A DNA stretch of 64,000 nt, taken from Rhizobium sp. P32RR-XVIII (GTDB taxonomy: Bacteria > Pseudomonadota > Alphaproteobacteria > Rhizobiales > Rhizobiaceae). A program made the translations under genes and the position numbers. This document shows positions 10,473-19,063 of the stretch, piece by piece. The DNA is taken from the NCBI RefSeq assembly GCF_012641395.1, contig NZ_JABAIH010000003.1:620001-684000 (forward strand), read 5' to 3'. Numbering within the stretch: position 1 is the first letter of the stretch; every line of letters starts with the position of its first letter. The notes under the pieces were generated by a model that was not told the origin of the DNA, ran no database searches, and was given only the letters and a program-made list of their open reading frames with translations.

Positions 10473-11120
10473 ATGCCTGAGACGAAGAAAGTCGCCTCTG
10501 TTCTCACCCCCGACAATCACGCGGTCATTCTGGTCGATCACCAGTATATTCAGCTTCTGGCGGTCCGTTCGCACCCTGTCGAGACGGTCATCAACAATGT
10601 TACGATGTTGGCGAAAGCGGCCAAGATTTTTAAGGTCCCAACGCTGCTGACGACCGTCTTTGGCGAACGGCAGGAACTCCTTCCGCAGATCCAGGCGGTA
10701 TTTCCCGAACAGAAGCCGATCAACCGCACGGGCCTCAATGCCTGGGTTGAACCGGATGTCTACGACTGGGTTCAGAAGACCGGAAAGAAGAAGCTCGTCA
10801 TGGCCGGTCTCTGGACCGAAGTCTGCCTGAACCTGCCGACTTTGTCGGCACTTGCGGAAGGTTATGAAGTTTATATCGTCACCGATGCATCCGGCGGCAG
10901 CAGCAGCGAGAGCCACGAACGCGGCGTCCAGCGCATGCTGCAAGCGGGCGCACGTCCGCTGACGGTCGCGGCCTATCTCAGCGAGCTTCAGTGGGATTGG
11001 GCGGCTGAGGAAACCGCTGACGAAGTGTCGAAGCTGTTTGCTGAATTGGGCGGCGGCTTCGGTCAGGCTCTGCGTTGGGAGTGGCAGCTTCTGGGGCTCA
11101 CCTCGAGTGGCGGACATTAA
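10473..11120 (+). CDS. Isochorismatase-family cysteine hydrolase, YcaC-like
   Basis: A 215-residue member of the isochorismatase-like hydrolases, which cleave amide-type bonds through an Asp-Lys-Cys site. The Asp is in AVILVDHQY and the nucleophile Cys is in MAGLWTEVCLNL. The middle segment INRTGLNAW resembles the YcaC subgroup, whose physiological substrate is not known. I chose the ATG at 10473 because GGAGAAAG precedes it by a few bases; the upstream in-frame ATG at 10314 would add a basic, low-complexity tail. It is probably controlled by the divergent LysR gene at 9032-10000. Confidence 0.88.
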   Translation: MPETKKVASVLTPDNHAVILVDHQYIQLLAVRSHPVETVINNVTMLAKAAKIFKVPTLLTTVFGERQELLPQIQAVFPEQKPINRTGLNAWVEPDVYDWVQKTGKKKLVMAGLWTEVCLNLPTLSALAEGYEVYIVTDASGGSSSESHERGVQRMLQAGARPLTVAAYLSELQWDWAAEETADEVSKLFAELGGGFGQALRWEWQLLGLTSSGGH

Positions 11121-11394
11121 TCCCCCAGTCTACGATCGCGCGGCGGTGGACGCCGCGCGATCAGGCGAGGTGTCGTTGGCTCCTGCCGAGAACGACGCAA
11201 CCTTGGCCGCGATAGCGCCGAAGGCCATAAGAAGCATGCATATTGAAGAAATCCACGCTTGGAACAAAGGGTGGCGGATCGCACGTCGTACGCCTCTGCG
11301 ACCTTCAGGCATTAACGGTTTCTTGTTCATGCGCTTCTAAAATCCGCACTGAACGGTAAGCGGATGGCGTGCAGAGTTCTGCACAAACGGGTTG

Positions 11395-12579
11395 ATGAAC
11401 GGAGCGGCCTTTTTCCTAGCGGTGAATTTCATCATCGCAATGTCCTTTGCGCTGGCCTTTGCGGTGGTCTCGACCCGCAGCCGCTCGCGGGCCTCAGCTC
11501 TCTGGTTTGCCGCAGCTTTTGCCGTTGCCTCGCTTTCGGCGCTCTGCGAACTGCTGGTCGCATATACGCATCCGGCCAAGTTCTGGGCGATCGGGGCATT
11601 TGCGACCGTGCTTGCCGGCATGATTCTGCTCAGGGTCGGCATCGGCGAGCTTTACGGACGCAAGATCGACCCGCTGAAGGCGGCCTGTTTCCTGTCGGGC
11701 GGCATCTTCCTCGATCTGCTGATCTACGATCTGCCGCGTGGAACTGCCTTGCACGCTTTTTCCTATCAGACCCCTTTCGCGCTCGTCATCTTTGCTAGCG
11801 CGGTTGCCGTCTTATCGTCTACGCGCCGGCTGATGATTGACCGGGCGCTCGGCTGCCTGCTGCTGGTGACCTGTCTACATTTCTTCGCCAAGGCAAGTCT
11901 TGCGATCCTCGTGGGGGCAGGGACGACCGCAAAGGACTATATCCACACGAACTATGGGTTGATCTCGCAAAGCTCGACCGCCGTGCTCGTGGTCGCGGTG
12001 GGATTGACGCTGCTATCCGTGCTCGTTCTGGAGATCATGGCGGATGAGCGCAGCAATGCGGAAAAGGATTCCCTTTCCGGCCTTGCCAATCGTGTCGGCT
12101 TCGAGAACGGCGTAAAGGCCGCCATGGCGCTCGCACCCAACGACCGACATGCGCTGATCCTCTGCGACCTCGACCATTTCAAGAGTATCAACGATACCTT
12201 TGGCCATCATGTTGGCGATCTTGTCATCCAGGCCTTTGGCGACCTCTTGCGGGCGAACACCGAAAACAGTGTCGTGGTCGGCCGTATCGGTGGCGAAGAA
12301 TTTGCGGTTTTCATGCCAAATACAACGTCGGAGATCGCCGCCTTATTTGCGCAGTTACTGCGAGGCGAGGTCACGGAAATTGCCGTGAGCGAGCTGCCGT
12401 CTTCCTTCACTGTGATGGCGAGCTTTGGAGTTGCGGAATTCGCTCCGGGGGAGAAACTTGCCTCTGTCATGCGCGCTGCCGATGCCGCTCTCTATGAAGC
12501 GAAGCGCTCCGGCCGCAACTGTGTTAGGCAGGCGCGGACAAGAGGAACGGAGCCCGCAGCGATCAAGATCATGAAATAA
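11395..12579 (+). CDS. Membrane-bound diguanylate cyclase (GGDEF)
   Basis: The first 215 residues or so hold about six hydrophobic segments acting as a membrane sensor. A C-terminal GGDEF domain follows, starting at AEKDSLSGLANRVGFENGV, with the active-site signature GGEEF at residues 299-303. It should make cyclic di-GMP from GTP at the inner membrane and so influence motility or biofilm. The residues five positions upstream of GGEEF do not form the RxxD inhibitory site, so product feedback may be absent. No EAL domain. I start at the ATG at 11395; a TTG directly precedes it. The gene appears monocistronic. Confidence 0.92.
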   Translation: MNGAAFFLAVNFIIAMSFALAFAVVSTRSRSRASALWFAAAFAVASLSALCELLVAYTHPAKFWAIGAFATVLAGMILLRVGIGELYGRKIDPLKAACFLSGGIFLDLLIYDLPRGTALHAFSYQTPFALVIFASAVAVLSSTRRLMIDRALGCLLLVTCLHFFAKASLAILVGAGTTAKDYIHTNYGLISQSSTAVLVVAVGLTLLSVLVLEIMADERSNAEKDSLSGLANRVGFENGVKAAMALAPNDRHALILCDLDHFKSINDTFGHHVGDLVIQAFGDLLRANTENSVVVGRIGGEEFAVFMPNTTSEIAALFAQLLRGEVTEIAVSELPSSFTVMASFGVAEFAPGEKLASVMRAADAALYEAKRSGRNCVRQARTRGTEPAAIKIMK

Positions 12580-12753
12580 AAACGGCCGCGTAGTAGGCTG
12601 CCTGAGAACTTGGTGACTTGCACTCTTGGCCTACGTCCGCCACGACGGCTAACCATGGCAGGCGTCGCCGAGTGCCGCCATCAGAGCCTGCGCAACGGAA
12701 TCGACGTTACAACCTCAGTCAAGCTAGAGAATATACCTCTTGTACAAACTACA

Positions 12754-12779
12754 TCGACTGCGGTGTGATCCGCAGTCGA
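12754..12779 (-). terminator. Hairpin downstream of the tctC operon
   Basis: A perfect 10-bp inverted repeat (TCGACTGCGG / CCGCAGTCGA, 6-nt loop) begins 19 nt past the stop of the binding-protein gene. No long U-tract follows, so termination efficiency is uncertain. Confidence 0.5.
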
Positions 12780-12798
12780 CAAAAAGCGGTGATGAAGT

Positions 12799-13836
12799 TT
12801 ATTCGGCGTTGCCGGCGATCAGCTTGCGGATTTCGCTGACGACCTCGGGCGAGGTGGCGTAGGCTTCCTTCAGTGTATCAGCCAGCTGCTCGCCGTTGCG
12901 GGGGGAGTCGACCTGAAGGCCAAGCCCTTCTGCGTCCGAAATGAACGACGGATCTTTCATCATATCCTCGAAGCCCTTCCGCAGGGCAGCGACGCGATCG
13001 GCGGGAACTTCCGGCGGAGTAAGATAGGGACGACCGAAGGCGAGCGGAGCGAAGGCGACCTTCATCAAATCCAGCGTCTTCGGATCGGAGACGAGGTCGT
13101 TAGCAAAGGGGGCATCACCAAGTTTCGGTTCCTTTTCCGTACCAAATTGAACCAGCACGCGCACGCTGCCATCCTCAAGCCAGGTCGGCCGTGTCGCGAC
13201 GAGCGAGCTATAGAACAGGCTGGGAGCGCCCTGGACCTCTCCACGTTCCATCGCCAGGAAGACCTCGTTCTGGCCCTTGTAGCCGTTGATGATGTCGAGC
13301 TTCGTGCCGAGCGCGGCGTTCAGCAGGCGGGCATAGAAGCTCGGCGTCGAGTTGGCGCCGGTCACCCCGACGGTGACGGTCTGCGCCTTCGCATCCTCGA
13401 TCGTCTTCGCCGGCGAGGTCTTCCAGACGGTCAGCATGCCGGTTTCGACGCTCGGCGAGCCGAGCCATTCGAACTTGGTCGCGTCATATTGCGCTTCCTT
13501 GGTGCCGTAGAGCGGTTCGAAGGGCGTGTTGTTCTGGACGCCGCCGATGACCGTGCCGTCCTTGGCCGCGATGTTATAGAGGTAGTTCGTGGCGACGATG
13601 CCGCCGGCGCCCGGCATGTTCTGGACGATAAGCGTCGGATTGCCGGGGATGTGATCCCCGAGATGGCGGGCGATCGTGCGGGCCAGCGTATCGTAACCAC
13701 CACCGGCCGAGGAGCTGATGACGACGGTAATCACCTTGCCCTTGTAGAAATCGGCGACGTCGTCCGCGAGTGCCGGGGCGCTGAAACATGCGCCCACGAG
13801 AAGGGCGGCGATATATTTGCTGAAGGCTCTTACCAT
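12799..13836 (-). CDS. Tripartite tricarboxylate transporter (TTT) periplasmic binding protein, TctC-like
   Basis: A 345-residue extracytoplasmic solute receptor of the TctC/BugT family. A signal peptide (FSKYIAALLVGACFSAPALA) is followed by DFYKGKVITVVISSSAGGGY, the conserved first strand and ligand loop. GNPTLIVQNMPGAGG is the family signature. It delivers a carboxylate ligand to the TctA-TctB permease encoded three kilobases upstream in the same operon. I chose the ATG at 13836, with GGAGAT upstream, over the 26-residue-longer frame because the signal peptide then starts correctly. It lies 4 bp from the preceding SDR stop. The ligand cannot be read from sequence. Confidence 0.92.
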   Translation of the reverse strand: MVRAFSKYIAALLVGACFSAPALADDVADFYKGKVITVVISSSAGGGYDTLARTIARHLGDHIPGNPTLIVQNMPGAGGIVATNYLYNIAAKDGTVIGGVQNNTPFEPLYGTKEAQYDATKFEWLGSPSVETGMLTVWKTSPAKTIEDAKAQTVTVGVTGANSTPSFYARLLNAALGTKLDIINGYKGQNEVFLAMERGEVQGAPSLFYSSLVATRPTWLEDGSVRVLVQFGTEKEPKLGDAPFANDLVSDPKTLDLMKVAFAPLAFGRPYLTPPEVPADRVAALRKGFEDMMKDPSFISDAEGLGLQVDSPRNGEQLADTLKEAYATSPEVVSEIRKLIAGNAE

Positions 13837-13840
13837 ATGT

Positions 13841-14656
13841 CTATCTCCGTACGCTTGAGGTTGACGATGCAGTTGCGGATGGTCGGCTGCCCTTGAATGC
13901 GAGGTAGCCGCCATCGATGAGAAGGTCGGTGCCGGTCATGAAGGAGGATTCCTCGGATGCGAGGAAGAGGGCGCCGGCGGCAATCTCTTCGACGCGCCCG
14001 GTGCGCCCGAGAAGGTGGTTGGGGCCGCGTGCGCGGTTGGCCTCGTCGCGGGATCCGTAGCGGCGCATGGTGCGTAAGGTGTCGATCGCGCCCGGCGAAA
14101 GCGTGTTGGCGCGGATGCCGTCGCCGGCGTGATCGACGGCGAGGCATTTGGTGAACTGGATGAGCGCCGCCTTGGTCGTGGAATAGACGGCCCGCCCCGG
14201 CGGTCCGACATAGGCGAGCTGGGAAGCGATGTTAACGATCGTTCCGCCGCCGGCCCGGCGCAGATGCCGGATGGCATATTTGCAGGTCAGGAACGCCCCG
14301 GTCAGATTGACCGCCAGCGCATTGGCCCAGTCGTCGAGATCGAGCATCTCGACGGTGCTGTCGGGCGTGACCGCGGCAGCCGTGTTGACGAGCGAGGTCA
14401 GCTTGCCAAACCGGTCGACGCAGGCATCGATCGCGGCACGCACCGCTGCCGGATCCCTGATGTCGAGGCGGACGGCATGTGCCTGCCCGCCGCGATCCTT
14501 GATGGCCGAGGCGGTGGCGATCGCTGCCTCCTCCCGCATATCGGCGACGACGATTGCGGCTCCCTCGCTGGCGAAGCGGCAGGCGATTGCCCCGCCGATC
14601 TCGCCGCCTCCGCCGGTGACGAGCGCAACGCCTCCTTCAAGTGCGTGTCCGGTCAT
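13841..14656 (-). CDS. Short-chain dehydrogenase/reductase (SDR)
   Basis: A classical SDR of 271 residues with the NAD(P)-binding TGGGGEIGGAIA near residue 14, and D36-like ADMREE suggesting NAD preference. The Asn motif is altered (LVNTAAAVTP in place of NNAG). The catalytic site is YSTTKAALIQF (Tyr-x-x-x-Lys) with an upstream Ser in NIASQLAYVG. The C-terminus after GGYLAFKGSRP is Ser/Thr-rich and unusual. It lies between the TctAB and TctC genes, so it probably oxidises or reduces the imported compound or a product. Confidence 0.9.
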   Translation of the reverse strand: MTGHALEGGVALVTGGGGEIGGAIACRFASEGAAIVVADMREEAAIATASAIKDRGGQAHAVRLDIRDPAAVRAAIDACVDRFGKLTSLVNTAAAVTPDSTVEMLDLDDWANALAVNLTGAFLTCKYAIRHLRRAGGGTIVNIASQLAYVGPPGRAVYSTTKAALIQFTKCLAVDHAGDGIRANTLSPGAIDTLRTMRRYGSRDEANRARGPNHLLGRTGRVEEIAAGALFLASEESSFMTGTDLLIDGGYLAFKGSRPSATASSTSSVRR

Positions 14657-14666
14657 CGCCTCGGCC

Positions 14667-16724
14667 TCACATCGACGGGATCATGGTGTGCAGGACGGGA
14701 ACCCAGGTTCCGAGAACTGTCGGGGGCCAAGGGATGGAGAGCAGCCTGTCGAAGACGACGTAGACGAAGATCGCGATCGAGGCGGCATAGATCGCCGTGA
14801 GGTAAAGCCGCTCGCGCTGTTCGAGCCACATATAGCCGACGACGAAGAGCGGCACCGTCGGGATGAGGCCGATCAGGGCCATGGAGATCATGAAGCCGAC
14901 GATCCAGATGAAGAAGACCGCCGCCCGCAGGAGTACCGTCCTGAGGGGCAGATCACCCGTGTCGGAGCCGAGGTCCATATGGATCTGGTCCCCTTGTTCT
15001 TCCTGCACTGCCTTGAGAGGATCGTTCGACGGCACCTTGGCGTCGAGGAAGACCCGGTTCAACAGGCTGATCACGACGAAGAACAGGGCAGCGACACCGA
15101 CGATCAGCGGAACGATCTTGGCATCGAACGGCCAGGACGAGGCTTCGAAGATCATCGCGCCGAGCAGGCAGATGACCGCCACATAGAAGATATCCGTCGA
15201 CTTCACCTGGGGCTTCAGATCGCGCAGGCCGAAGCGCATGCTGCCGCTTCGGTAGCCGGCGATGACGGGCCTGAGGAGGCTGATCAGCGCAAGGGCGAAG
15301 AGCAGGATGACGACGGGGCGGTAGATCCAATCTGCGCCGTAGACCCTCAGCGATATGAAAAGATTGGATTCGATCGATGCGCCAAGGACGAAGCCGAGAA
15401 TCAGCGGCGGGCGCGGCCAACGCATCTGCTTCATAACCCAACCGACGACACCGAACAGGAGCAGAACATATAGGTCCCCCCAATTCCGCGAACCTTCATA
15501 GGCGCCGATATAGATGATCGACAGGATGCCCGGCAGGATCAGCGTATAGCGCAGCGTGGCAAGCTTGGCGAACTGTGCGCTGAACAGGAAGCAAAGGCCC
15601 GCGCCGACGATGTTGGCAAGAGCAACGCTCCAGACCATCGCATAGGTGATATCGAGATGCTTGGTCAACATATCCGGCCCCGGCACGATGCCGTGAACCA
15701 GGAAGGCGCCCATTAGCACGGCCATGCCGGAGCTGCTCGGCACGCCGAAAGCGATGGTCGGCACCAGCGCGCCGCCTTCGCGGGCATTATTTGCGCTTTC
15801 AGCAGCGATGACACCGCGCACATCGCCCGTTCCGAAGGTTTCCCTGGCGCCGCGTTCGGTGCGCAGCGCATGGGCATACGCGATCCAGTCGATGATCGCC
15901 GCGCCGATGCCGGGGACGGTTGCAAAGCCTGCACCGATCCAGCTGCAGCGTAGCACCAGCCACCAGTTCTTGATGCTGTCGCGAGCTCCTGCAAGCATGC
16001 CGGAGCCGACATTGCCAAGACTGCCACTCGCAATGGCATTGCGGGTGATGGCGAGGTCGCAGAGTTCGGGAAGCGCGAACAGGCCGAGCGTGAGCGGCAC
16101 CAGCGGGATGCCTTCCCAAAGGTAGAGGCTATCGAGCGTCCAACGCATGGTGCCGGTCTGCGGCGAGGAGCCGATCATGGAGAACATGACGCCGATGCCG
16201 GCGGCGGCGAGACCGCGCAAAGGCGTCTTGCCGGAAAGCATGGCTACCATGGAGAGACCGAACACACCGAAGGCGAGCAGCTCCGGCGAACCGATGAAAA
16301 GCATGAAGGGCCTGAGGACCGGAATTGCGACGGCCAGCAGACAGGCACCGAAGACGCCGCCCATGAGGGACGACACATACGAGGCAGCCAGCGCCCGGCC
16401 CGCCAAGCCCTTCTTGGCCATCGCGAAGCCGTCCTGGACGGTCGCGGCCGAGCCGACGCCGCCCGGCACGCCGAAGAGGATTGCCGGGATGGGGTCGCCT
16501 GTTGCCGTGGCGGCTCCAAGTCCCAGCAGGAAGGCGATCGCCGTATAGGAGTCCATGCTGTAGGTGAACGGAAGCAGAAGTGCCGTTCCCGCAAGGCCGC
16601 CAATACCGGGAAGGATGCCGATGATGATGCCGAGAATGACTCCGCCGATCAGAAACAGGAAGCGCATCGGCTCGAGCATCGTGGTGAACGCGTGGCCTGC
16701 CGCCCCGATAATTGTGAAGTCCAT
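14667..16724 (-). CDS. TctA-TctB fusion permease of a tripartite tricarboxylate transporter
   Basis: A 685-residue inner-membrane protein. Residues 1-500 are a TctA large permease (about 12 helices) with GILPGIGGLAGTALLLPFTY and the paired GDPIPAILFGVPG motif. Residues 505-685 form four further helices (beginning about STDIFYVAVICLLGAMIFEA) that match the size and layout of the small subunit TctB. In most systems TctA and TctB are separate genes, and I see no stand-alone tctB here. It works with the TctC-like protein at 12799-13836. The ATG at 16724 has GAGGAG upstream. Confidence 0.88.
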   Translation of the reverse strand: MDFTIIGAAGHAFTTMLEPMRFLFLIGGVILGIIIGILPGIGGLAGTALLLPFTYSMDSYTAIAFLLGLGAATATGDPIPAILFGVPGGVGSAATVQDGFAMAKKGLAGRALAASYVSSLMGGVFGACLLAVAIPVLRPFMLFIGSPELLAFGVFGLSMVAMLSGKTPLRGLAAAGIGVMFSMIGSSPQTGTMRWTLDSLYLWEGIPLVPLTLGLFALPELCDLAITRNAIASGSLGNVGSGMLAGARDSIKNWWLVLRCSWIGAGFATVPGIGAAIIDWIAYAHALRTERGARETFGTGDVRGVIAAESANNAREGGALVPTIAFGVPSSSGMAVLMGAFLVHGIVPGPDMLTKHLDITYAMVWSVALANIVGAGLCFLFSAQFAKLATLRYTLILPGILSIIYIGAYEGSRNWGDLYVLLLFGVVGWVMKQMRWPRPPLILGFVLGASIESNLFISLRVYGADWIYRPVVILLFALALISLLRPVIAGYRSGSMRFGLRDLKPQVKSTDIFYVAVICLLGAMIFEASSWPFDAKIVPLIVGVAALFFVVISLLNRVFLDAKVPSNDPLKAVQEEQGDQIHMDLGSDTGDLPLRTVLLRAAVFFIWIVGFMISMALIGLIPTVPLFVVGYMWLEQRERLYLTAIYAASIAIFVYVVFDRLLSIPWPPTVLGTWVPVLHTMIPSM

Positions 16725-16802
16725 TGTGAGAGCTCCTCTTTGCCAGTCTTGGCCGGGACGGATGCATCCCGGCCAATATTTGCGAAGTGTCAGAGAGGCC
16801 GA

Positions 16803-17609
16803 TCACTCCAGGCGCTTGTTCTTGGTGAAGTCGTAGTCGGCAGCGACGGACGCATTGAAGTTCCAGGTAACGACATTCGGGTCGCGCTCGGGCGAGAGCA
16901 CACGCGTCAGGAAGCGCTGCTGATCGGCCCAGGCGGCTTCCGCCTGGGCCTTGCGATAGCGGCCCGGCATCGTGCTGTTCAACCAGCCATGCGGCGCGCC
17001 GCGATAGATGTTGATGTCGTAGCTCGTATGTTTTTCCTCGAGAATGCCGCGCAGTCGGCGGACATTATCGATCGAGATGATGTGGTCCATGTCGCCGTAA
17101 GCGCCGAAAACCGGGCAGGAAACCTTCGCCACGACGTCCTCGAGGGGACGCGGATGGATCTCGGAGACGTCCCACTCTTTCCGGCCGGCGCCGCCATACC
17201 AGACGACGACGGCCGTTGGCGAGAATTCCGAAGCGTAGACCAGCGGATGGCGGCCCGTCTGGCAATAGCCTGCGACGGCCGTGCGGCTGAGATCGGCTGC
17301 CGGCTCGTCGCCCATTGCATCGAACGCAGACTTGATGAAGCGGACAGCATCGGGATCGGAAAGATCGCAGCGCGCGGTCCCCTTCGCCAGTCCTTCCTGG
17401 TCTGGATGCTCGAAGAAGAAGTTACCGGCGACAACGACAAAACCGTCGCTGGCGCAGCGCTGCGCCAGATGCTCCGTATGCTCGACGAGCCCATATCGCT
17501 CATGCATCAGCACGATGACAGGAAACCGGCCCGGCTTGTCGGGCTTGGCGACGATGGCCGGCATTCCACCGGCGCAGACGATACGGCTTGTCAGGATTTC
17601 TTTAGACAT
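16803..17609 (-). CDS. Dienelactone hydrolase family protein
   Basis: An alpha/beta hydrolase of 268 residues in the DLH family, which opens lactones such as 4-carboxymethylenebut-2-en-4-olide. The nucleophile is the Cys in VAGYCQTGRHP (family GxCxGG), the Asp is in AYGDMDHIIS and the His is in GAPHGWLN. The N-terminal MHERYGL is also typical. Position in a carboxylate-uptake operon with two SDRs and an isochorismatase-fold protein suggests degradation of a ring-opened or lactone intermediate. The GGXGG-type oxyanion segment reads QTGR, so substrate range may differ. The ATG at 17609 follows GGAG. Confidence 0.88.
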   Translation of the reverse strand: MSKEILTSRIVCAGGMPAIVAKPDKPGRFPVIVLMHERYGLVEHTEHLAQRCASDGFVVVAGNFFFEHPDQEGLAKGTARCDLSDPDAVRFIKSAFDAMGDEPAADLSRTAVAGYCQTGRHPLVYASEFSPTAVVVWYGGAGRKEWDVSEIHPRPLEDVVAKVSCPVFGAYGDMDHIISIDNVRRLRGILEEKHTSYDINIYRGAPHGWLNSTMPGRYRKAQAEAAWADQQRFLTRVLSPERDPNVVTWNFNASVAADYDFTKNKRLE

Positions 17610-17621
17610 GGCGGGCTCCGT

Positions 17622-18260
17622 TCAGGCAGTCATCAATGCAACGGCTTCATCGACATTCATCACCCGGCCCATCCGAGGGAAGACGCGATCCATGAAGAAG
17701 TCATGATTGTTTCCGCGGGCGGAAAAGCAGGCATCGCGAACGACGACGATGCCATAGTCGAGATCACGCGCCGCAAACATCGTGCTGGCGATGCCGACAT
17801 CCGTCGAGCCGCCGGCGAGAACGATGGTGTCGATGCCGCGCACCCTGAGCTGCATGTCGAGATTGGTCTGGAAGAAGGAGCTCCAACGGTTCTTCGGAAC
17901 GATGACGTCCGTTTCCAGTGGGCTGACCTCTTCGGCGATCTGCGCATCCGTCGATCCCTTGTGGAAACGCGGCGTGATCGGCGCCTTCGGGCCGGGTGTC
18001 AGGTCCATATCCGTATCCGTCAGACGCTCGACGCTGTCGACGTTGTTCGGTCCGTGCTGGCCAATCGGATAAAAGGTCGTCATACCCACCTTGCGGGCAC
18101 CGCCCTGCAGGCGCGCGAGGTTCGGCAGGATATTGCGTTCGGCAAGGAACTGGACTTTCCCGGCCTCCGGCGGATGCAGATATCCGTTCAGGGAGTCGAA
18201 GAGCACAAGTCCGACATGCTGTGCCGATAGTTCCTTTTGAAGGCGTGAAATCTTTGCCAC
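17622..18260 (-). CDS. Isochorismatase-fold hydrolase lacking the catalytic cysteine
   Basis: A 212-residue isochorismatase-like protein. The first Asp (GLVLFDSLNGYLHPP) and the Lys (VIVPKNRWSSFF) are present. The position normally holding the nucleophile Cys in T-x-x-C-V reads GGSTDVGIASTMFAARD, so Cys is replaced by Gly. True isochorismatases (EntB, PhzD) also lack this Cys and hydrolyse a vinyl ether rather than an amide. I therefore infer either that kind of chemistry or a non-catalytic role. The GTG start at 18260 has AGGAAA upstream. It lies 12 bp before the DLH gene, in the same operon. Confidence 0.85.
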   Translation of the reverse strand: MAKISRLQKELSAQHVGLVLFDSLNGYLHPPEAGKVQFLAERNILPNLARLQGGARKVGMTTFYPIGQHGPNNVDSVERLTDTDMDLTPGPKAPITPRFHKGSTDAQIAEEVSPLETDVIVPKNRWSSFFQTNLDMQLRVRGIDTIVLAGGSTDVGIASTMFAARDLDYGIVVVRDACFSARGNNHDFFMDRVFPRMGRVMNVDEAVALMTA

Positions 18261-18301
18261 GAGTGTTTCCTTTCTTTGCTATGATTTTTTGAAACCGGCG
18301 C

Positions 18302-19063
18302 TCAGTGCATGATTAAGCGGCCGTTGACGCAGAGGCTTTGTCCGGTCACGTAAGACGCGTCGGTGGAGAGGAAGAAGCAGACGGCTTTCGCCACATCCTC
18401 GGGCTGGCCGATCCGCCCAAGGGGTATTTTTTGTCCGCGGGCGTAAAGCGCTTTCTCGTCGGGATTGCCTTCCCGGGGCTGGTCGGTGTCCGTGACGCCT
18501 GGGATGACCGCATTGACGCGAAGGGTGGGTGCCCACTCGAGCGCAAGCGACCGGGTGAGCGACAAAAGTCCGGCTTTGGAGGCCGCATAGTGGCTTCCGC
18601 CCGCAGCACCTTGCAGCGCGCGGCCGGAGGCCACGTTCACGATGACGCCGTTGCCCCGCTGCAGCATGAAGGGCGCGATGGTCCGGCTACAGAGGAAGGC
18701 TCCGCCGAGATTGACGGCGAGCACGTGCTGCCAGAGTTCATAGGGCATTTCGGCGGCACTGTGCCGGGGATAGATGCCGGCATTGTTGACGAGCACGTGC
18801 GGTTCGCCGAGCTGGGCGCGGACCTTGTCCACCATAGCAACGACGGACTGTTCGTCGGCCACGTCCGTCCGGACATATTTGCAATCGGCACCGAGGGCCG
18901 AGGCTTCTTCCGCCGTCTCACATCCCCGTTCATCAAGAATATCGACGACCGCGACATTGTATCCGCGTTCGGCAAGGGCCAGCACGATCGCCCGGCCAAT
19001 GCCTTTCGCTCCGCCTGTCACGACGGCGGTCGGTCTCATCGGCTGGGCTGCGTCAATGTTCAT
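18302..19063 (-). CDS. Short-chain dehydrogenase/reductase (SDR), FabG-like
   Basis: A 253-residue classical SDR, first gene of the tct operon. Motifs are TGGAKGIGRAI (cofactor), D64-type RTDVAD, LVNNAGIYPRH, the Ser in NVASGRALQG, YAASKAGLLSLTRSLA (Tyr-x-x-x-Lys) and the closing SYVTGQSLCVNGRLIMH, in which GG is replaced by NG. The Asp at the end of beta-2 (VVDILDE) favours NAD. Its substrate is unknown; context implies a hydroxy or keto intermediate of the transported carboxylate. The ribosome-binding site before the ATG at 19063 is weak. Confidence 0.9.
   Translation of the reverse strand: MNIDAAQPMRPTAVVTGGAKGIGRAIVLALAERGYNVAVVDILDERGCETAEEASALGADCKYVRTDVADEQSVVAMVDKVRAQLGEPHVLVNNAGIYPRHSAAEMPYELWQHVLAVNLGGAFLCSRTIAPFMLQRGNGVIVNVASGRALQGAAGGSHYAASKAGLLSLTRSLALEWAPTLRVNAVIPGVTDTDQPREGNPDEKALYARGQKIPLGRIGQPEDVAKAVCFFLSTDASYVTGQSLCVNGRLIMH

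Noticed and set aside
14229-18230. Long plus-strand frames opposite the tct operon
   Set aside because: They are antisense shadows of TctAB, SDR and hydrolase genes with no family motif of their own.
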